A DNA stretch of 64,000 nt from Siphonodentalium dalli (GCA_032622095.1 CP136065.1:111765195-111829194); one strand, 5' to 3'. Shown: positions 32,931-45,451, counted from the first letter of the stretch. The notes: a model not told the origin generated them from the sequence alone. Program-made: numbers and translations.

Positions 32931-35145
32931 AGTAGTAAATGGCTAATTGGCCTATTTTGCCATGCCCTATCGATGCTCCTGTTTGTTCAGTTATGGGACT
33001 TTGTGTGGAAGTGAATTCATCTGTGCCAACTTGGGTTCTCTATAATCACAATATGAAATTTGAAAATTTGTCTATCTGTGAGACAATTTTGTTCTGTCAG
33101 AAACCCAACAGCCAAATACATGATAATGCCACAAGCAAAGAAATAAGCTTGTTTAAACTGGTATGACTTCAAATTATCCACCCTAGAAATTTTTGTTCCA
33201 GTGTTGCATGTTAACATAAACCATCCCACCTCCCCAAGATCAACATTGTTATATAACCAAGTGTACCCTTGCGAGTCATATCTGGATATCATCCCTTTAT
33301 TCTATTACAATAAATACCATCAATTATACATTTAATAGAACTCAACCAATGTGATGTTTCCCACCAACAACCAAACTTGCGCAAGTAAGTATAAATAATG
33401 GTGCATTGTTCTGGCTCTGACTGTACGGACTGACTTCACATAATGCAATGATCTTGACCCTGTTTCATCAAAATAATTGTCCGCTAAAATCAGTCCATCG
33501 ATAGAAAATAAATAGGCAACCGAGTGTATTGTCTTCACAGAATTACACATCCTAGACCATGGACACCCTCCAATTTCGCATAAATGCACATTTGGCTTTG
33601 TATGTTAATTCACATAAATGCATGTTTAGCATCAAAATAGTTAATGATATATTTGTTCAGTTAAATGGACATGGCTCATTCGAGTTTCCAAATATTGTCT
33701 ATGTAAATTGAAAGGAGGGAAATTAAAAAGTGAATATTATTATTAGGTGAATTTTGGAGTATAAACTGCCATGTGGCTTTAACATCCAGCAATTTATTTA
33801 TAGTTTTAAAAAGAAATTCTTCAAAGTGTTGACCAAAGAAGAAGTTTTGAGTGGGAATTCCAGAAAAGTCGGAGAGGTCCTTCTCTCAGGTGGATAGGAA
33901 CACTGGGGTAGCCCAGATGATCGTAGAACAGCCAATGGCTATTCTGAAGGTTTGTTTTAATTTCCACTCCACATGTACACATATTTAATCTTATATTATG
34001 CAAGTATCTCATAGGGAGCCTCACACGTATAACAGAATGTACTGCATTAGTGCTAACTTCTTCAAATTAAGAATGGAAGATACAGCAACTCACACGCTGA
34101 TAAAAGATATTGCTTTATCCTCTTCACTGCTAATGACGTTATGATGTTGTGTGCTGGACCGTTGATGTTATGGTCATTTTCCAGTGGAAAAATTTAATGG
34201 GAATACCACAAAACTGACTCATTTGAATGCCTATTATCATAGGAACATCATACACTGTTTGAAACTTCGAGATACAGTTGTTCCTATGTACCAAAACTCT
34301 GGGTTTCAGTTATGAATCATGGCCGAGTGCTAATGTGCTGAATAGGTCCATACTCAGTATAATGGACGTATAGCACACAGCGTGACATCATATGTCCATA
34401 CTGAGTACTCAGTACTGATGTATAGCAGCCAAGAGGTTAATTACACAAAATAAGTTGAAAATGAAAAGCACTTTATACAAATTGTCCTTTATACAAAACT
34501 TTGATAGAGCATAATGACACAGTATTTTTCAATGGTCCAAAGATTGTTCCCCTGAAAACATACTAAATCCGATATCACATCAAGAAACTGGAAATATCTG
34601 TAAATACTAAAAATACATGTAATACTATTTTTTATGCTTTTACATGTGAATGTATTTATATGTGCAATTCCAATAAAATATTTGAATTTGATTTAATAAT
34701 ATATTTCATATAATGAAATTTATTCATTAGCACTTTGCAATTTTGAGGTACAGTTTGGTTAACATATTATCGTATTTCATATAGACATCATGAGCTCTTG
34801 TCATGTCTGTATGTTCGTGCACTATATATGTACACCGGTAGTGCACAACTATTTCTTCCATACAGCTTATACCTCATGTATTAAAACTTGTTTTATTAGT
34901 CCTACTCATAAGCGGTTACTAGAATCAATAAGGCCAAAGAAAAAATATTTGTGGTTGGGGTTTTCCTACTGCCGCTATGTTAAATCCCTAATCTAAACAT
35001 TGTTTTCATAGAGCAACAAAAATTTCTTGAAATTTTCATTTCATATATAGGTAACTAATAATAAACTGGAAAAAAAATTTCAATGTTCAAAAACCTGTTG
35101 ATTTCTTTGTATTTGGCTTATACAAAAAGCAAAACAAACTTTTCT
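32931..35145. other. Non-coding stretch
   Basis: No exon, hairpin or array that I can support. Several 60-100-codon frames occur on both strands but lack splice context and domain signal. Confidence 0.45.
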
Positions 35146-35341
35146 CAGCCAATGATATGTTTGAATTTCATGTCAAATGAAAGTCATAAAAATTTCTTAA
35201 TAAAAAATAATATAAAACAAAATAATTTTGAGTCTATCTCACAGACCCTAATGTAAACTATTCTCAGCCAATGATATCTTTGAATTTCATGTTAAATGAA
35301 AGTCATAAAAATATCTTAATAAAAAATAATATAAAAAATTA
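35146..35341. repeat. Short local duplication
   Basis: CAGCCAATGATATxTTTGAAT through TTAATAAAAAATAATATAAA occurs at about 35146 and again about 120 bp later. It is AT-rich and intronic. Confidence 0.8.
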
Positions 35342-35481
35342 AATTTAAACCAGACATTTAATTTTATTTGGCTCTATACCACATTTATCCAAAAAAAATT
35401 AATAAGTCCCATTCATAAGTCACTAGACAAATTAAGCCCATGTACCGCATGGAGACTAAATTTAAAATGTTTGTCTTTCAG

Positions 35482-36000
35482 CCATCTGGGACAATGGTGG
35501 ATAAGTTAACAAGAAAGCTGAATCGTCCGAGCTATGATCAGATTTTACCACTAGACTCAAACTGGACATCTGACATCTTTGTGTATGCCGCTAGCCCTAG
35601 ATCACTTTACATGTACGAACAGGAGAAAAATGATATGCAATCATCATTCTGTACTAGCACCAGCTTAACTGATAATGTCGAAACACTTTGCATGGAGCTG
35701 AACCCATAATACAAGGATTCGCTCGACCTCACATTGCTCATCGAATGAAAAGACGATCTGCCGACAAGCGTAGCTTCTGCCTCCTACACATCTGAGCCAA
35801 CTTTGTGGCCCGCAAAGTCAGGTATTAATTTTCCAACTATGGCGGCCATGGAAAAGTTGATATATGGGATTGATCAGACAAATGATTTCCTTGGTCCAAC
35901 GCTTACCGAACTTAATTCTGCTGACAAGATTTCTCTTGGGGACAGTTTCAGTCATCAACATCGCCATATAAACCTATTTGTGGGAAACAACTAACTGTGT
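35482..36000 (+). pseudogene. CREBRF-like exon remnant, N-terminal region
   Basis: After acceptor TTTGTCTTTCAG the frame reads PSGTMVDKLTRKLNRPSYDQ and on to ASPRSLYMYEQEKNDMQSSF before a TAA at about 35708. In the same direction, after more stops, GPTLTELNSADKISLGDSF appears (about 35910-35950). From memory of CREBRF I compare these with its early segments containing ..FMYELxxEMxxQ.. and ..TPTLAQLNSED..SDS. The spacing and order fit. CREBRF is a bZIP-like regulator of CREB3/Luman activity in stress and metabolism. The assignment rests mainly on the downstream blocks at 40333 and 42039. Confidence 0.5.
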
Positions 36001-36569
36001 TTAAGAATGATACCATGTAATACCCTCCGACTGCGTGTAATATTTTGTGAATATTTTGTAAAGGATGAAAACATTGTGTATTCTGGTGGAACGCATGACA
36101 GGGTGTGGTGAGGTATGATACAAGTCTGCTTGCATGACCAATAGAAATACAGGTAAACTCATGGGAATAAGGTTGAAAATAATGTTCAAGATTCCTGTTT
36201 AACACCTCAATGGAGTGGTGGAAAGATCACCATACCTGCGAAGACATAGAGGATTGTTAATGACGTTCTATCTAACACAATCTACCCGAGCAGGCTGCTT
36301 TCAATCTCTTGGCCACAGAAACAGATGCATCAGTCATGGGAGGTCAATCTGTTACCAATGTTGATAATGACAGGGTTATGTTGATAATGACAGGGTTTAA
36401 CATGACCCCTAATTCTAAGTCAAGGTTAGTCACCAGTCAGTAACCTCCCACAGCATCAAGGATGACCAACGTTTAGAGGAAGTTGATTCTTTCCAAGTCA
36501 CTCAATGAGCCGAACTTATCCCTTCAGAACCTGTTGTTGACTAACAACAATCCTTCTTCAACTGTTCCT

Positions 36570-36768
36570 CAGATGTGAGTAATGCATCAGTGCCCGCGAA
36601 AAGGAAATTGGTTTCTATTTCGGAAACGATTGTGAAAGTGCCTGTTGATGAAAACTTTGAAGATCGATGGATCAACATCTAGGAGCTTCTGAGTGAAGCA
36701 AAGCAGACTGTGATACCTCATGTCGGAGAAAGGCCGAATCAAAGATCTGCAAAGAGAGAATGCAAAGG
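36570..36768 (+). pseudogene. Possible further CREBRF-locus exon remnant
   Basis: VSNASVPAKRKLVSISETIV then KVPVDENFEDRWINI ends in TAG. After further frame changes, MSEKGRIKDLQRENAK reaches an AAAG/GTTGGA donor. It has basic then coiled-coil character. It is placed in the same decayed locus by position only. Confidence 0.3.
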
Positions 36769-36846
36769 TTGGATATCTAATAATAACTTTATCACGTCAT
36801 TTGTTAAATCAATTCGTCAAATACTGAAGAAATTTTTTTCATCTCT

Positions 36847-37112
36847 TAGCCCTTTCTTTACTAAATACTCATTGATGAGTAGTTCGCTTAGGAAATGTTC
36901 AGATAATAAGTTCAATAAACGACCACAGGCAATTTGTTGAACTTTTTATCTGAAAATTTTCCACCAATTAATAAAATTCCTTCTGCACTTGTATTATCTG
37001 TCGTCTGCTTATATTATCTGTACATCCCTTCAAATCAATATAACAGACCATTCCAATGTTCACTTTTATAACTGGTGGCAGAATCTATTTTGTCACCTCG
37101 GTGCTAAAATAT
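36847..37112. mobile_element. piggyBac-type MITE, family F (eroded ends)
   Basis: Starts CCCTTTCTTTACTAAATACTC and shares GTTCAGATAATAAGTTC, AAACGACCA and TTGTATTATCTGT with the 4329 copy. The terminal TTAA is lost. Confidence 0.6.
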
Positions 37113-37383
37113 TTTAGATCCATTTTGGCGAGAAGATGAGATAATGGTACGGGTTGTTCAGCATGGTATTTTCTGTCCGAAAAACACAAGATATTGAGTA
37201 TAGTATATACCAGATATGAATGAGAGGCTATGGAAATATGTTGCATCCCCCGAATTAGTTTATATGTCAGTGCTGTATTGTTCTATCTCCACTATGGACC
37301 AATGAATTTATTTATTTTGTACCACGTGATCGCATGGTATGCAAAATTGCTAAATTGTTCAGTAATGTGTTCTCTCTCCAAAC

Positions 37384-39317
37384 TAGGGCCCGACGAATCG
37401 GCAATTTCAACATCGAATCGAATCTCGAATCGAATCACGATAATGATTCGAAATCGAATCGAATCTCGAATCGAATCTTTTTCAAACACTTTAGTAGATT
37501 GGCGGTACCGATCATTGGGGGGTATGAGCAAAAATGGGGGCAATTGTCCAATGATTTTATAACGTCAGTGAGATAACTCAGATTACAAAGGAGGTTCATT
37601 AAACTTAATTTCTATGACATGATATGAACAATATTTAATCAGGGTTTAAACAGTTTAATATATGAGAATGGCACGCCATCATTTCATATTTTGTGACACT
37701 GCCACTATGCGTGAAGTTCGTGAAAGTAAGCAGTTTGGAACGTTGGAGTCAATGGAGTCTGATTTGAGTCATTGCAAACAGAAACTCTTCTGCGCATGTA
37801 CGCTTCACCCTGTCGCGCACAGCAGGCACGCGCAATATCAAAATTGCGCATTGTGACTTGGCAAACGGGATTACAGTATGTATAGTATCCCAACTTGGGC
37901 CTGTCCATCGGTTCAATTGAGTTGTCATGAAAGCTAAATGGTCATCCGTATTCCATTTCCCGGATAACATATTCTGTATAAAGATGTTGATCGGATTTAG
38001 ACACGACATGTTGGAGCCCAGAATGTTTATTTAATATATTTATATCGTGTTAAGTTTTAAAATTAAAAATATATATATTATTTTATTGAGCTGAGTAACA
38101 CAATATAGGGAGAGGGGCAAAGTAAGTTTTGTAACTTGTCCCCAATCCATTTTGTATTATTTGATATACAAATAAAATATGTTTAAAGGAACGCAATATA
38201 GGCTTTTCTGGTATAAGAATATCAAATACCGATGTACAAATATGTCCCACAAGAAATTCACTCGCTTCTGCAGCTGGGGCCGGGCAAAATCGTGACATTG
38301 CTGGTTTTATGTGGTGGAGGAAACCGGCCGTGTCCGCTGCAATTATGGTACAACCGTGATAAACACGCGAACCACCACAGACATACCACCAGGTCGCACG
38401 AGTGACCCACCGGCCTGCCACGAGTAACCCGCGCTGGGACCAATTTATATATGAGCAGTGGGCTATTGGACAACTTACCCTGTACACATTGGACCACGGA
38501 GGTCCCAGTTGGTCACGGAAGGAACCTCAGATTAAGTATTGGGGATATAATTAATGTTTTGTATATACAAGTGCACCGCTGGGCGGAGGTAACGCCCCCG
38601 ACTGTACAATCAGAGAGGATTTTTCTTATTTTTGTGCAAATACTTATTAAATGGCACTTTGTAAAGTTATGTTATTCATGAGTATTTAGTACGAATGTTG
38701 TTCTATATTAGCTTCAAATTTGGTCTGGTGCCACAAAAATAGAAGGAAAACTGAATTTTCTAAAAAAAAAACTGAATTTTTTAAGTCGAAAAAGGGTCAT
38801 AACTCTCACAAAAATTATCCGATTGAACCGAAATTTTACCTTGACCTGTATTGCAATATTGGTAATAAACCAAAAAAACGGGTTTTGCAAATAAACAATC
38901 CAAAATCAAGTTATCATCTGGAAACCAAAAAAAGTAGCAGAAAACCTGAATTTTCTAAGTCCAAAAAGGGGCGTAACTCTGGAAAAAATGGGCGGACGAA
39001 ACCACGGCTATGGGGAAATCTTGTCCCCCACGCTGGTCTATTGGCATACCAAAGATCAACTGAATTGAATTAGCGAAACCAAAGTTATGAGTTGAAACGT
39101 TCGTACGGACAGATGGAAGGAAGGACGGACGGAGGGCTCCACTATATACCCCCAAATCTCCATCGGAGATCGGGGGCATAATAATGCAGTCTATTCTCGG
39201 CGATAAAGGACTTGTATACAACGATTCGAAATATCCCGAATCACACGACCGCTTTCGAATCGAATCGGAACGTAAGATTCGAAATCGAATCAAATCTCGA
39301 AGCTTCGTCGGGCCCTA
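37384..39317. mobile_element. hAT transposon, 1.93 kb, 8-bp duplication
   Basis: Ends TAGGGCCCGACGAA and TTCGTCGGGCCCTA; flanks CTCCAAAC on both sides (37376-37383, 39318-39325). Subterminal GAATCGAATC arrays at both ends relate it to 22809-23911. The interior includes a molluscan-type repeat (38750-39180) and no transposase ORF. Confidence 0.93.
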
Positions 39318-39509
39318 CTCCAAACAAATATCAACGAATTACAAGAATAATACTTACATTTAAAGCAAGACCATTTAAACATTACTTTTTCATTTCCAAG
39401 GATAAAATGAAAACAACATAAGGTGAAAATAAATCAGACATATACGAAAACCAGATGATCAAATTTTCAAATTTAGTTTCCCATAAAAAAATGGATATAG
39501 AACATTATA

Positions 39510-39620
39510 GTGTATTCTTTTATATATGCGAGTCTCCCAAAATATATAAGAGAATGCATTGACACATGGTTTTTGCAAAATTTCAGGAAGCTCCAGTTAT
39601 GGAAGGGTTAAAGTGATGCG
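39510..39620. mobile_element. MITE family C fragment
   Basis: GTGTATTCTTTTATATATGC, then AATATATAAGAGAATGCATTG, then TTTCAGGAAGCTCCAGTTAT and GAAGGGTTAA at the right end. The left end is missing. Confidence 0.6.
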
Positions 39621-39999
39621 AAACACTCCAGTAGTCTGATCAAATAGAAACGGAGAATAATCACACACACTGTCAGTCTGATATATTAATTAAATGCAAT
39701 GACTCTCGACGGCAAATTATTTGTGTTTGTTTATTGTCACCAGTTGCGTCCCAAATCCAGATGTAAATATTTACAATTGAGCGTAGTTTAGACGATGATT
39801 TCTATGGAGTGGTATTGTCGATTTTTTGCAATTTTTCGGCGATGTTTGTACAATGCTACATTCCCCAGGTTGGCATATTGCCTGAGTACTAACTTATCAG
39901 TTTCATGCACCCCAACAAGTCCATACTATGTCTTTAAAGCCCCTAAAATCCCCAAATTAAACCTTACTTTCATTTTGTCACATTCCAGGGGTCGGAAAT

Positions 40000-40021
40000 G
40001 GGGGGGGGGGGGGGGGGGGGG
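40000..40021 (+). repeat. Poly-G tract, 22 G
   Basis: An uninterrupted G run after GGTCGGAAAT. Other long G runs lie at 13252, 19488, 51934 and 53968. Confidence 0.95.
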
Positions 40022-40332
40022 TATCATGTATTCACTTTGTCCATATGTCTGTCTGGTTTATCAGATCTGAATGAAATTTAGTATGTAGGTTCGCCATCAT
40101 GACTGCTTTCAAAAGGGCCCAATGACGTAGTTTTGCATTTTCCATTCTAGAGTTATCTTTATTTATTTTTAGTTTCGTTTTCGTCCTGCCCATGGCACCA
40201 TCGTGGGGTACGCCAGTACCTTGGCGTACCTGAGGAGAAACTTCTTGTTCTCTTTAACAAAAAATACTGTAGGAAATGAAGTGGTTGTTACTTTATAAAG
40301 TTACATACTGATTTTGTCATTTCTGATTGTAG

Positions 40333-40427
40333 CTCGATCAGCAGCACAATTGATGATGATGACTACAGCGATCTGAACTCTGATGCGAATGACTTTGACA
40401 GTGATTTGGAAGAATATAAATAAGCTG
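40333..40427 (+). pseudogene. CREBRF-like acidic exon remnant
   Basis: Acceptor TTTCTGATTGTAG, then SISSTIDDDDYSDLNSDAND followed by FDSDLEEYK, a TAA (40421-40423) and a donor GCTG/GTTAGT. The exon ends one base into a codon; the next block (42039) begins with two bases, and joining them gives Ala-Glu-Ser with no frame shift. CREBRF has a long acidic tract directly upstream of its YFWQY motif, so order, phase and composition agree. The single in-frame stop makes it a relic unless it is a sequencing error. Confidence 0.65.
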
Positions 40428-40984
40428 GTTAGTATCTATATAGGTTACTATTATTTATTCCACAACCGTCGAATACATATTGTTGTATACCACAAGTGGA
40501 ATACAACTTATTTAAGCCGGGACTACTTCGAGTTGACATTGTTGCCAAGAGCAATGGTGTTACTAATGTCAACTATCCGCTTCAGTTGATGCACAGATAA
40601 TTATCACATCAGACTTAAATCACAATAAAGGTAGTTATAGGCCTAAATGTAGTATCAATGGTAGTCACAGTCATGGATTAATCTTATTCCACACAAGGGT
40701 GTGGAATAAATACAGAACACAATTTACATCATAATCTAGTTAGTATCTTTTACCAAACTCATTGCAGATGATGCATAGTCACATTTCACTCAAGCTTTGC
40801 TTTCATGAAATATATCCTTGCGCCATCCGCAACACATTTGATAAAAGATTATCGATCAAGATTCGCATTGTGTTCATATAAGTTGGATATCAGGGAGATT
40901 AGGGGATGATGAGTTGTAGTGAGCATTGAATACCTTTCAATTTATCTCACAATTCATTCAGTAAAATTGAAGATGGTGCATCTT

Positions 40985-41625
40985 TTCTCTGAGCTTTTTA
41001 TTATACCCCCACTTTCGAAGAAAATTGGGGGTATACTGGATTGACTCCGTCCGTCCGTCCGTCACGCTTTCTCCCTCCGTGCGTCCGTCCTTCCGTCTGT
41101 CCGTCCGACCTCATAACTCGAACAACTATGAACCAATATCAATAATTTTTTGTATGCAATCTCCTTAGGACGGTCTCTCCGCATGATGCTAATTGCGGTT
41201 CGGTCCAACTTTTTTTTTCAAGTTACGCCTCATTTACGACTTATTTTGACTTAGAAAATTCTGTCCGACTTAATAACTTTAACAAATATGAACCGATTTC
41301 AATAATTTTTGGTATACATGCTTCTCACAATACCCTCTCTACATGATGTGGCTAGGGATTGGCTCAAACTGTTTTCCATAATATTACACTTCATTTTCGA
41401 CTTATTTTGACTTAGAAAATTCTGTCTGACTTAATAACTTTAACAAATATGAACTAATTTGAATAATTTTTTCTGTACAAGCTTCTTGTGACACCATATC
41501 GATATAATTAGTCCGAATTTTTCTTTAAAGTTAAAAATCTTTTTTGTTGGGTTTACGGATAATGCGGGTTGAATTTGCCACAGTGGGGGTATGCTAGCAC
41601 TCGAGTGCACACCTCTTGTTGATTC
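40985..41625. repeat. Interspersed repeat with GGGGGTATAC ends
   Basis: Runs from TATACCCCCACTTTCGAAG through a GTCCGTCC-rich tract and three related blocks (GACTTATTTTGACTTAGAAAATTC twice) to GTGGGGGTATGCTAG. This is a common invertebrate repeat style; I cannot name the family. Confidence 0.55.
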
Positions 41626-41649
41626 AGAAGTATAAAATAATAGTTTTGA

Positions 41650-41769
41650 TTTATAGATACCATGAACTGTGGCAGGAAATGTTACTAATTTTAGACCATC
41701 AACTGGTCGTTTGTTGAATTTATTAGGAACAACTACTCGTCAGTGAGTATTTGGTATAGAAAGGGTTAA
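41650..41769. mobile_element. piggyBac-type MITE family F, right arm
   Basis: Ends GTATTTGGTATAGAAAGGGTTAA. Upstream GACCATCAACTGGTCGTTTGTTGAA matches the other family F copies in reverse order. Confidence 0.65.
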
Positions 41770-42038
41770 ACAAAAAGTAATATATGGTGTGTGCATTACA
41801 TTATGTTATTGTGAGTATACAGTTCAACAAATCAGCCAACATTGTGATGTATAAATTTCAATTACATTTTAAATAAGAATTTAGAACAGGGGTAATGATA
41901 GTCTTTTATGAATTTCATTGGTAGACCAATATTTCAAATTATATTACAAAGTTACAGACGGGTATCAATCATTTTGAAACCATCATTTCAATCTAGTTGT
42001 CAAATCTGTAATATTCTTAAAATTATTCTTAATTTCAG

Positions 42039-42377
42039 AATCACTGGTTGGTGACAGTTCTCAGGGTGGTAAACAAAAAGAGAAGCAGTATTTCTGGCAA
42101 CAAAATGTGCAGTCCAAAGGGTCATAAGGCACGAAACTCGACCTGAAGGTGATGACCCTCATGAATACTTCTTGTTAGAAGATCTAGTTATTGATAGTGA
42201 TAACTCATCTATTGGTGTTCGTCACATTGGACATGCCTGAAATGGAGATAGAAATGAGACTAACCCAAACCATAAAACTCTACCATATTGTATTACAGTT
42301 GCGGAAACTTAATTGTCAAATCAACGGGATACAGTCGAATGACCTGCCTTCATCAGCGAGGAATAAATGCTAATGCT
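42039..42377 (+). pseudogene. CREBRF-like exon remnant with YFWQY and pre-bZIP region
   Basis: Acceptor TTCTTAATTTCAG. The frame gives ESLVGDSSQGG, KQKEKQYFWQQNVQSKG, a TAA, GTKLDLK, then a shift to DDPHEYFLLEDLVIDSDNSS, IGVRHIGHA, a TGA, NGDRNETNPN, and a last shift to KLYHIVLQLRKLNCQINGIQ and SNDLPSSARNKC. This reproduces the invertebrate CREBRF order: (K/R)YFWQYNVQSKGPKG, DDPH, G(I/V)(R/K)H.GKARKGDGND.TPNP, KL..IG.ELRKLN..I, LP...R. The next exon, with the bZIP basic region, is not found. Two stops and two frameshifts in 340 bp show decay. Confidence 0.75.
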
Positions 42378-42384
42378 AAGACAT

Positions 42385-42480
42385 TCTCGTATATATGCGA
42401 GAATGCATTGGCCTAACAATATTTACCTTGACTCACACATATTAATGCTGCACCAGCGCAGCTCCCATCATGAAAGGGAC
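42385..42480. mobile_element. MITE family C fragment
   Basis: ACATTCTCGTATATATGCGAG, GAATGCATTGGCCTAACAAT, and CACCAGCGCAGCTCCCATCATGAAAGGGA match 14695-14884. It abuts the end of the CREBRF-like exon remnant. Confidence 0.6.
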
Positions 42481-43161
42481 TGTTTGCGTAGCTGTTCAAC
42501 TGTCTATGTTCACTCAAGTCTTATTTGTAACATGGGCCTCTCTAATAGTAATACTGGCATGGTGTTAATGAACACTGGCATAGTGTTAATGATCATCATT
42601 GTTCGACATTAGAGGTTCCGTTGTAACTTGTGACTTGTAGATTGTGAGGTAAATAATCTCAAAGAAATGCCTGCAATTAGAGACCATCTCATTACACCAA
42701 TTTTGAACAAGACTTTGGCATAGTATTTATTAATAAAGGCTGTTACAAAAGGGATAACTCTGTAAGTTGAAGTTAAAAGAACTTATGGCAATCGTTTGAG
42801 CTGTAACTGGTTGAGTATCAATCATCATAGTTGATTGTATTATAAATTAACCTTTATAACTCTCCCAATTAGAATGAATCACGTATATGATTGAATATCT
42901 TCCAAAAAAGGTAGTTTAATGCCTACAAGCTTCAAGTCAAAAGTTACAAGTGTATATTCAATTATATAATTGTCCATGATGTGCGAAATTGTGCTATATG
43001 TGTTAAAACATATTTATTTTAGAAACCTCAAAAGTTGAGGAAAACTTTTCTTTTTCATTGAACTCAAGATAGAAATCACTATAGAAATAAGCAGTGTCCG
43101 TCCATGCATCACTGAGATGGTTTCCGGATGAGATCTTCAGTAAGAAATTAAACAATATATA

Positions 43162-43965
43162 GAGGATCTACAATGAGTCCCCAGTTTACAGCGGAATTTA
43201 AAAAACTCGTATAGTAAATTAGGTCTGAAATTAGGCTCGGTCCAGACCTAATTTTCTGGACAAGTTTTGCAAATTCCGCTATAAACTGGGGACGAGTTGT
43301 ATTTATTACATTATCCAAAACTTTGACAAAACATACTTAACCCTTTGAGTGCCAGGGGCCGATATTATCGGCCCTAAACCTACACAATAAGTCTGTTAAA
43401 GAATATAATAAAATATATTAAAATTGTTAAAACAAATTTAAAAAAAACAAAAAAAAACAATTTGTTAAGCCAATGCATTCTCTTATATATGCGAGGCGAC
43501 CTATGGTCGACTCGCATATATAAGAGAATGTATTGGCACAGGGTATATGGGTTGATACAAAAATCGGCCTGGCACTCAAAGGGTTAAATCAACAAATGGG
43601 CCCAAAACTAACATCAGCTTCTAAAAGGCCTGCGATGAGGTTTCACGTAACTATGAGTTGTTTGCCCGCATAAAGAAATAGTCCCAGATAAGTAAAGACT
43701 CTTTGGCGTATTTAATGGCGTATACTTAATGAAATCACTTTTCAAACTCTTCATTCATATAGTTTGTTGGAAACATATTGGAAGCCATATTATTTTGAGA
43801 CGTAGCGTACGGAATGTAAACAGACGACAAACCAGAATTCAAAGGTCACATGGCACTACATGTATTTCCTGTTATTAAACAAATGTTTAATATCACAATT
43901 TATAGAATGGGTTTATTGAATGGAATAAGGGTAGGATCATGTAATAATATAAAGTTATTATACAA
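43162..43965. repeat. Dispersed ~0.55-kb repeat, family G, split by a MITE
   Basis: GAGGATCTACAATGAGTCCCC, CTATAAACTGGGGACGAGTTG, GTTTGCCCGC.TAAAGAAATAGTCCC, GGAATGTAAACAGACGACAAAC and GGAATAAGGGTAGGATCATG are shared in order with 55397-55950. A TTAA-flanked MITE (43337-43587) interrupts this copy, and the other copy provides the uninterrupted sequence. Confidence 0.85.
43337..43587. mobile_element. piggyBac-type MITE with nested family C hairpin
   Basis: TTAACCCTTTGAGTGCCAGG and CCTGGCACTCAAAGGGTTAA form the ends. A family C hairpin (43469-43537, GCCAATGCATTCTCTTATAT and complement) sits inside. The family G copy at 55575 shows the empty site. Confidence 0.88.
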
Positions 43966-45451
43966 TGTTGTGTACACAACAATTGTATAATGACATTTTT
44001 ATTATCCATCTGTATGTTTATCCAAATTTTGGGAATAAAACTTTTGTGGTTATTTTTGGTATTTGTCCGCACTTAATTCTCTATAAAAGCCTGCATTTTG
44101 ATCATCAGAAAGCATGATTTCGAAGTAAATACGGAAGTGAAAAAAAACTAATGCGGAAATGAAACTTCTGCTAAATCCACCAGTGTTGCACGCGCATCAC
44201 AATTTCACCGATTCATTTTGCAATAGAGTTAATTCGTGACGTCACAGAGTCCCGATAAAAAAGTGATATTGCACACTTGGGAGTCCAATATGACATTCGG
44301 GAGTCCAATATGACTTTTTCCCGGATTATCACGTAGCGGCTTTTGCCCAATCAGAAAAGGTGTTAGTTAAGGGATGGATAATAAATATGTATATGAGCTT
44401 ATTAGTTAGGGGCACAGGTCAAGTTTGAATATGGGTGAGGTACCCACTTTTACTGTTGATATTACCAGAATTATGATCCTTGCAGACATAGAACTTTCAG
44501 ACTATTTTGGTTTCCGGCTGATAACATTGGTTTTCAGATCTTTTTCAAATGTTTTATGTGGATTACTCGCATGAAATTACAGGTAAAATTCAAATGTGGG
44601 CACTCCCTGCTCATTTCTACCGGAGTTATGGCCCTTGTCAACTTAGAATTTACAGATTATTTTGGTTTCAGGATAACATTAATTATAGTTAATGGATTGT
44701 TTTCAAATTTGGTATATGAATGTGGTTTGCCCATTTTTATCTGAGTTACGGTCCTTGTCAACTTAGACTTTAGAATTTATTTATTCTGGAGACTAATAAA
44801 AAAAGGACCCCACATCACCCCAAAACGAACGAGGTGGCTTTTTGGGACTTGGCTTTTGTTTTTTAAGAACAAAGAAGTCAAATTTAAATATGACTCCAAC
44901 TTGACGATGAAATACATGTTCTCAAAGGTGAACAACACCTGACCGCACACAAATATCAAGAGATATCAACTAAGACGCAGGACGAAATAATATGTATGCA
45001 ATGATTGCTGTGATGACAGATAACTGTCTTAGCAACAGTAAACAATATTTCTGGTGTCACTTAGATATTTATTGTTATTTTGATGTATATTAATATTACT
45101 AGCTTGTTTCGCTAGCTCATTTTACCTGTATAGGTGGTTATGTATTACATTTTATAACAACAATAACAAAATTAGAATTTCCTTCATTTTCCCCAATTAT
45201 ATTCCTTCAAATAAATTTGGCAAAAAAAAAATCAACCCTGAACACCCCCTCACCTGTATAGATTTTTTTATCTATCGGTTGACTGGTTTAGAAAACATTA
45301 ACACTTTTCTTCATTCCAAAGGGTGTATGCACTTATCCATATGATCAAAGGGGAATAATTCTACATAATGTTTACTGGCTGGAGCTACAGATATAATAAA
45401 TTATCAGTATAAAGCCATATACACCTGGCCTCCAGATCTCTACCCAGAGCC
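43966..45451. other. Non-coding stretch with interspersed repeat
   Basis: 44400-44770 carries the CAAGTTTGAATATGGGT / GCCCTTGTCAACTTAGA type of molluscan repeat in three imperfect units. No gene seen. Confidence 0.45.
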
